From the NCBI GenBank assembly GCA_009839535.1, contig VXPN01000154.1:1-6282 (forward strand): DNA of 6,282 bases. Direction: 5' to 3'. This document shows positions 5,918 to 6,282 of the stretch, one piece after another (the stretch's first letter is position 1; every line of letters begins with the position of its first letter). The stretch comes from Boseongicola sp. SB0662_bin_57 (lineage in GTDB: Bacteria > Pseudomonadota > Alphaproteobacteria > Rhodobacterales > Rhodobacteraceae). The notes beneath the pieces are model-generated. The model had not been told where the DNA came from and did not search any database. It saw only the letters and a list, made by a program, of their open reading frames with translations. A program made the position numbers and the translations under genes.

Positions 5918-6160
5918 TTAACGAAGGACAGGGAAATGACAATCGTCGGACAGGCTCGGGAGTTCGTAGTCTAACAATTTTCGGAGTTCGAACTCCGCAC
6001 CCCCTCGAAACCGTTCGGCTTCATGTTCGTCCGGAAAGGGACCATAAACTCGTGGTTCGAAAAAATTGCAGGATACGCGAACGAACCATCGTGTTTTTCC
6101 CTCGCGCTGGTGTTGTTCAAAAATTGCGACTTCTCGTTCAATGGTGCCTTGACTTGCCAT
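5918..6160 (-). CDS. Small protein of unknown function (80 aa)
   Basis: I do not recognise the family. The protein has no signal peptide or membrane segment. It begins with a short charged part, then RWFVRVSCNFF and PRVYGPF, which look like two beta strands with a turn. A charged helix follows (DEHEAERFRGGAEFELRKLLDY, 44-65), with an acidic tail ELPSLSDDCHFPVLR. A beta-beta-alpha unit with a GPF...EAERF signature is common in small uncharacterised and DNA-associated domains, but that does not give a function. Evidence that it is real is the AAGGAGG ribosome binding site 6 nt before the ATG at 6160, and the protein-like composition. It stands alone, with the O-methyltransferase pointing towards it across the 388-bp gap. 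There are two cysteines (31 and 74) but no metal motif. Confidence 0.75.
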   Translation of the reverse strand: MASQGTIEREVAIFEQHQREGKTRWFVRVSCNFFEPRVYGPFPDEHEAERFRGGAEFELRKLLDYELPSLSDDCHFPVLR

Positions 6161-6166
6161 AACGTG

Positions 6167-6173
6167 CCTCCTT
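6167..6173 (-). promoter_or_regulatory. Ribosome binding site of the 80-aa gene
   Basis: AAGGAGG on the minus strand, 6 nt before the ATG at 6160. It strongly supports both the existence of the gene and its start. I found no convincing -35/-10 pair in the 109 bp to the window edge. Confidence 0.8.
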
Positions 6174-6282
6174 TTGTGTGGAAACAGCTATGTCTCTCTT
6201 CAATCAGAACTGAATGAACCATCGAAACTGAGAGCAGGACGCTGTATTGAAATCCCTTGCGGCAGTAGTGACGGCAACAAAG

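Overview
The window reads as chromosomal DNA of a Gram-negative bacterium. It carries two well-kept housekeeping-type genes of moderate-to-high GC, a small secreted helix-hairpin-helix protein, and an A+T-richer accessory block. The style of the carboxypeptidase, ComEA-like and O-methyltransferase proteins is reminiscent of Nitrospira or a related lineage. That is an impression from protein style only; there is no marker gene here to prove it.

Layout, left to right. (1) Positions 11-1923, minus strand: a complete two-gene type II restriction-modification operon. A DNA methyltransferase (757-1923) is followed, with a 4-nt ATGA overlap, by a PD-(D/E)XK endonuclease of the TdeIII type (11-760). 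(2) Positions about 1925-2547, minus strand: the 3' two-thirds of an IS1595-family (ISXO2-like) transposase whose N-terminal part is missing. It is wedged between the R-M operon and the end of the next gene, and its broken end lies at a perfect 9-bp hairpin. (3) Positions 2561-2875, minus strand: a small exported ComEA-like HhH DNA-binding protein with a strong ribosome binding site. (4) Positions 3155-4699, minus strand: a full-length M32 (Taq-type) metallocarboxypeptidase. (5) Positions 4855-5529, plus strand, divergent from it: a class I SAM-dependent O-methyltransferase of the COMT/CCoAOMT-like family. (6) Positions 5530-5917: 388 bp without a convincing gene but with several perfect stem-loops. 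These include a nested, possibly RNA-like fold at 5551-5657 and a 9-bp palindrome (GATTCCCGC / GCGGGAATC) of the sort found in dispersed intergenic repeats. (7) Positions 5918-6160, minus strand: an 80-aa protein of unknown function with a near-perfect Shine-Dalgarno.

The genes do not form one pathway. The R-M pair works as a unit: the methylase protects host DNA and the nuclease cuts unmodified DNA. Its position beside an IS remnant and its different base composition suggest it was acquired. The carboxypeptidase and O-methyltransferase share a divergent upstream region of about 155 bp. I did not find a clear unknown multi-gene system. The best candidates for something undescribed are the structured intergenic region at 5551-5903 and the small unknown protein beside it.
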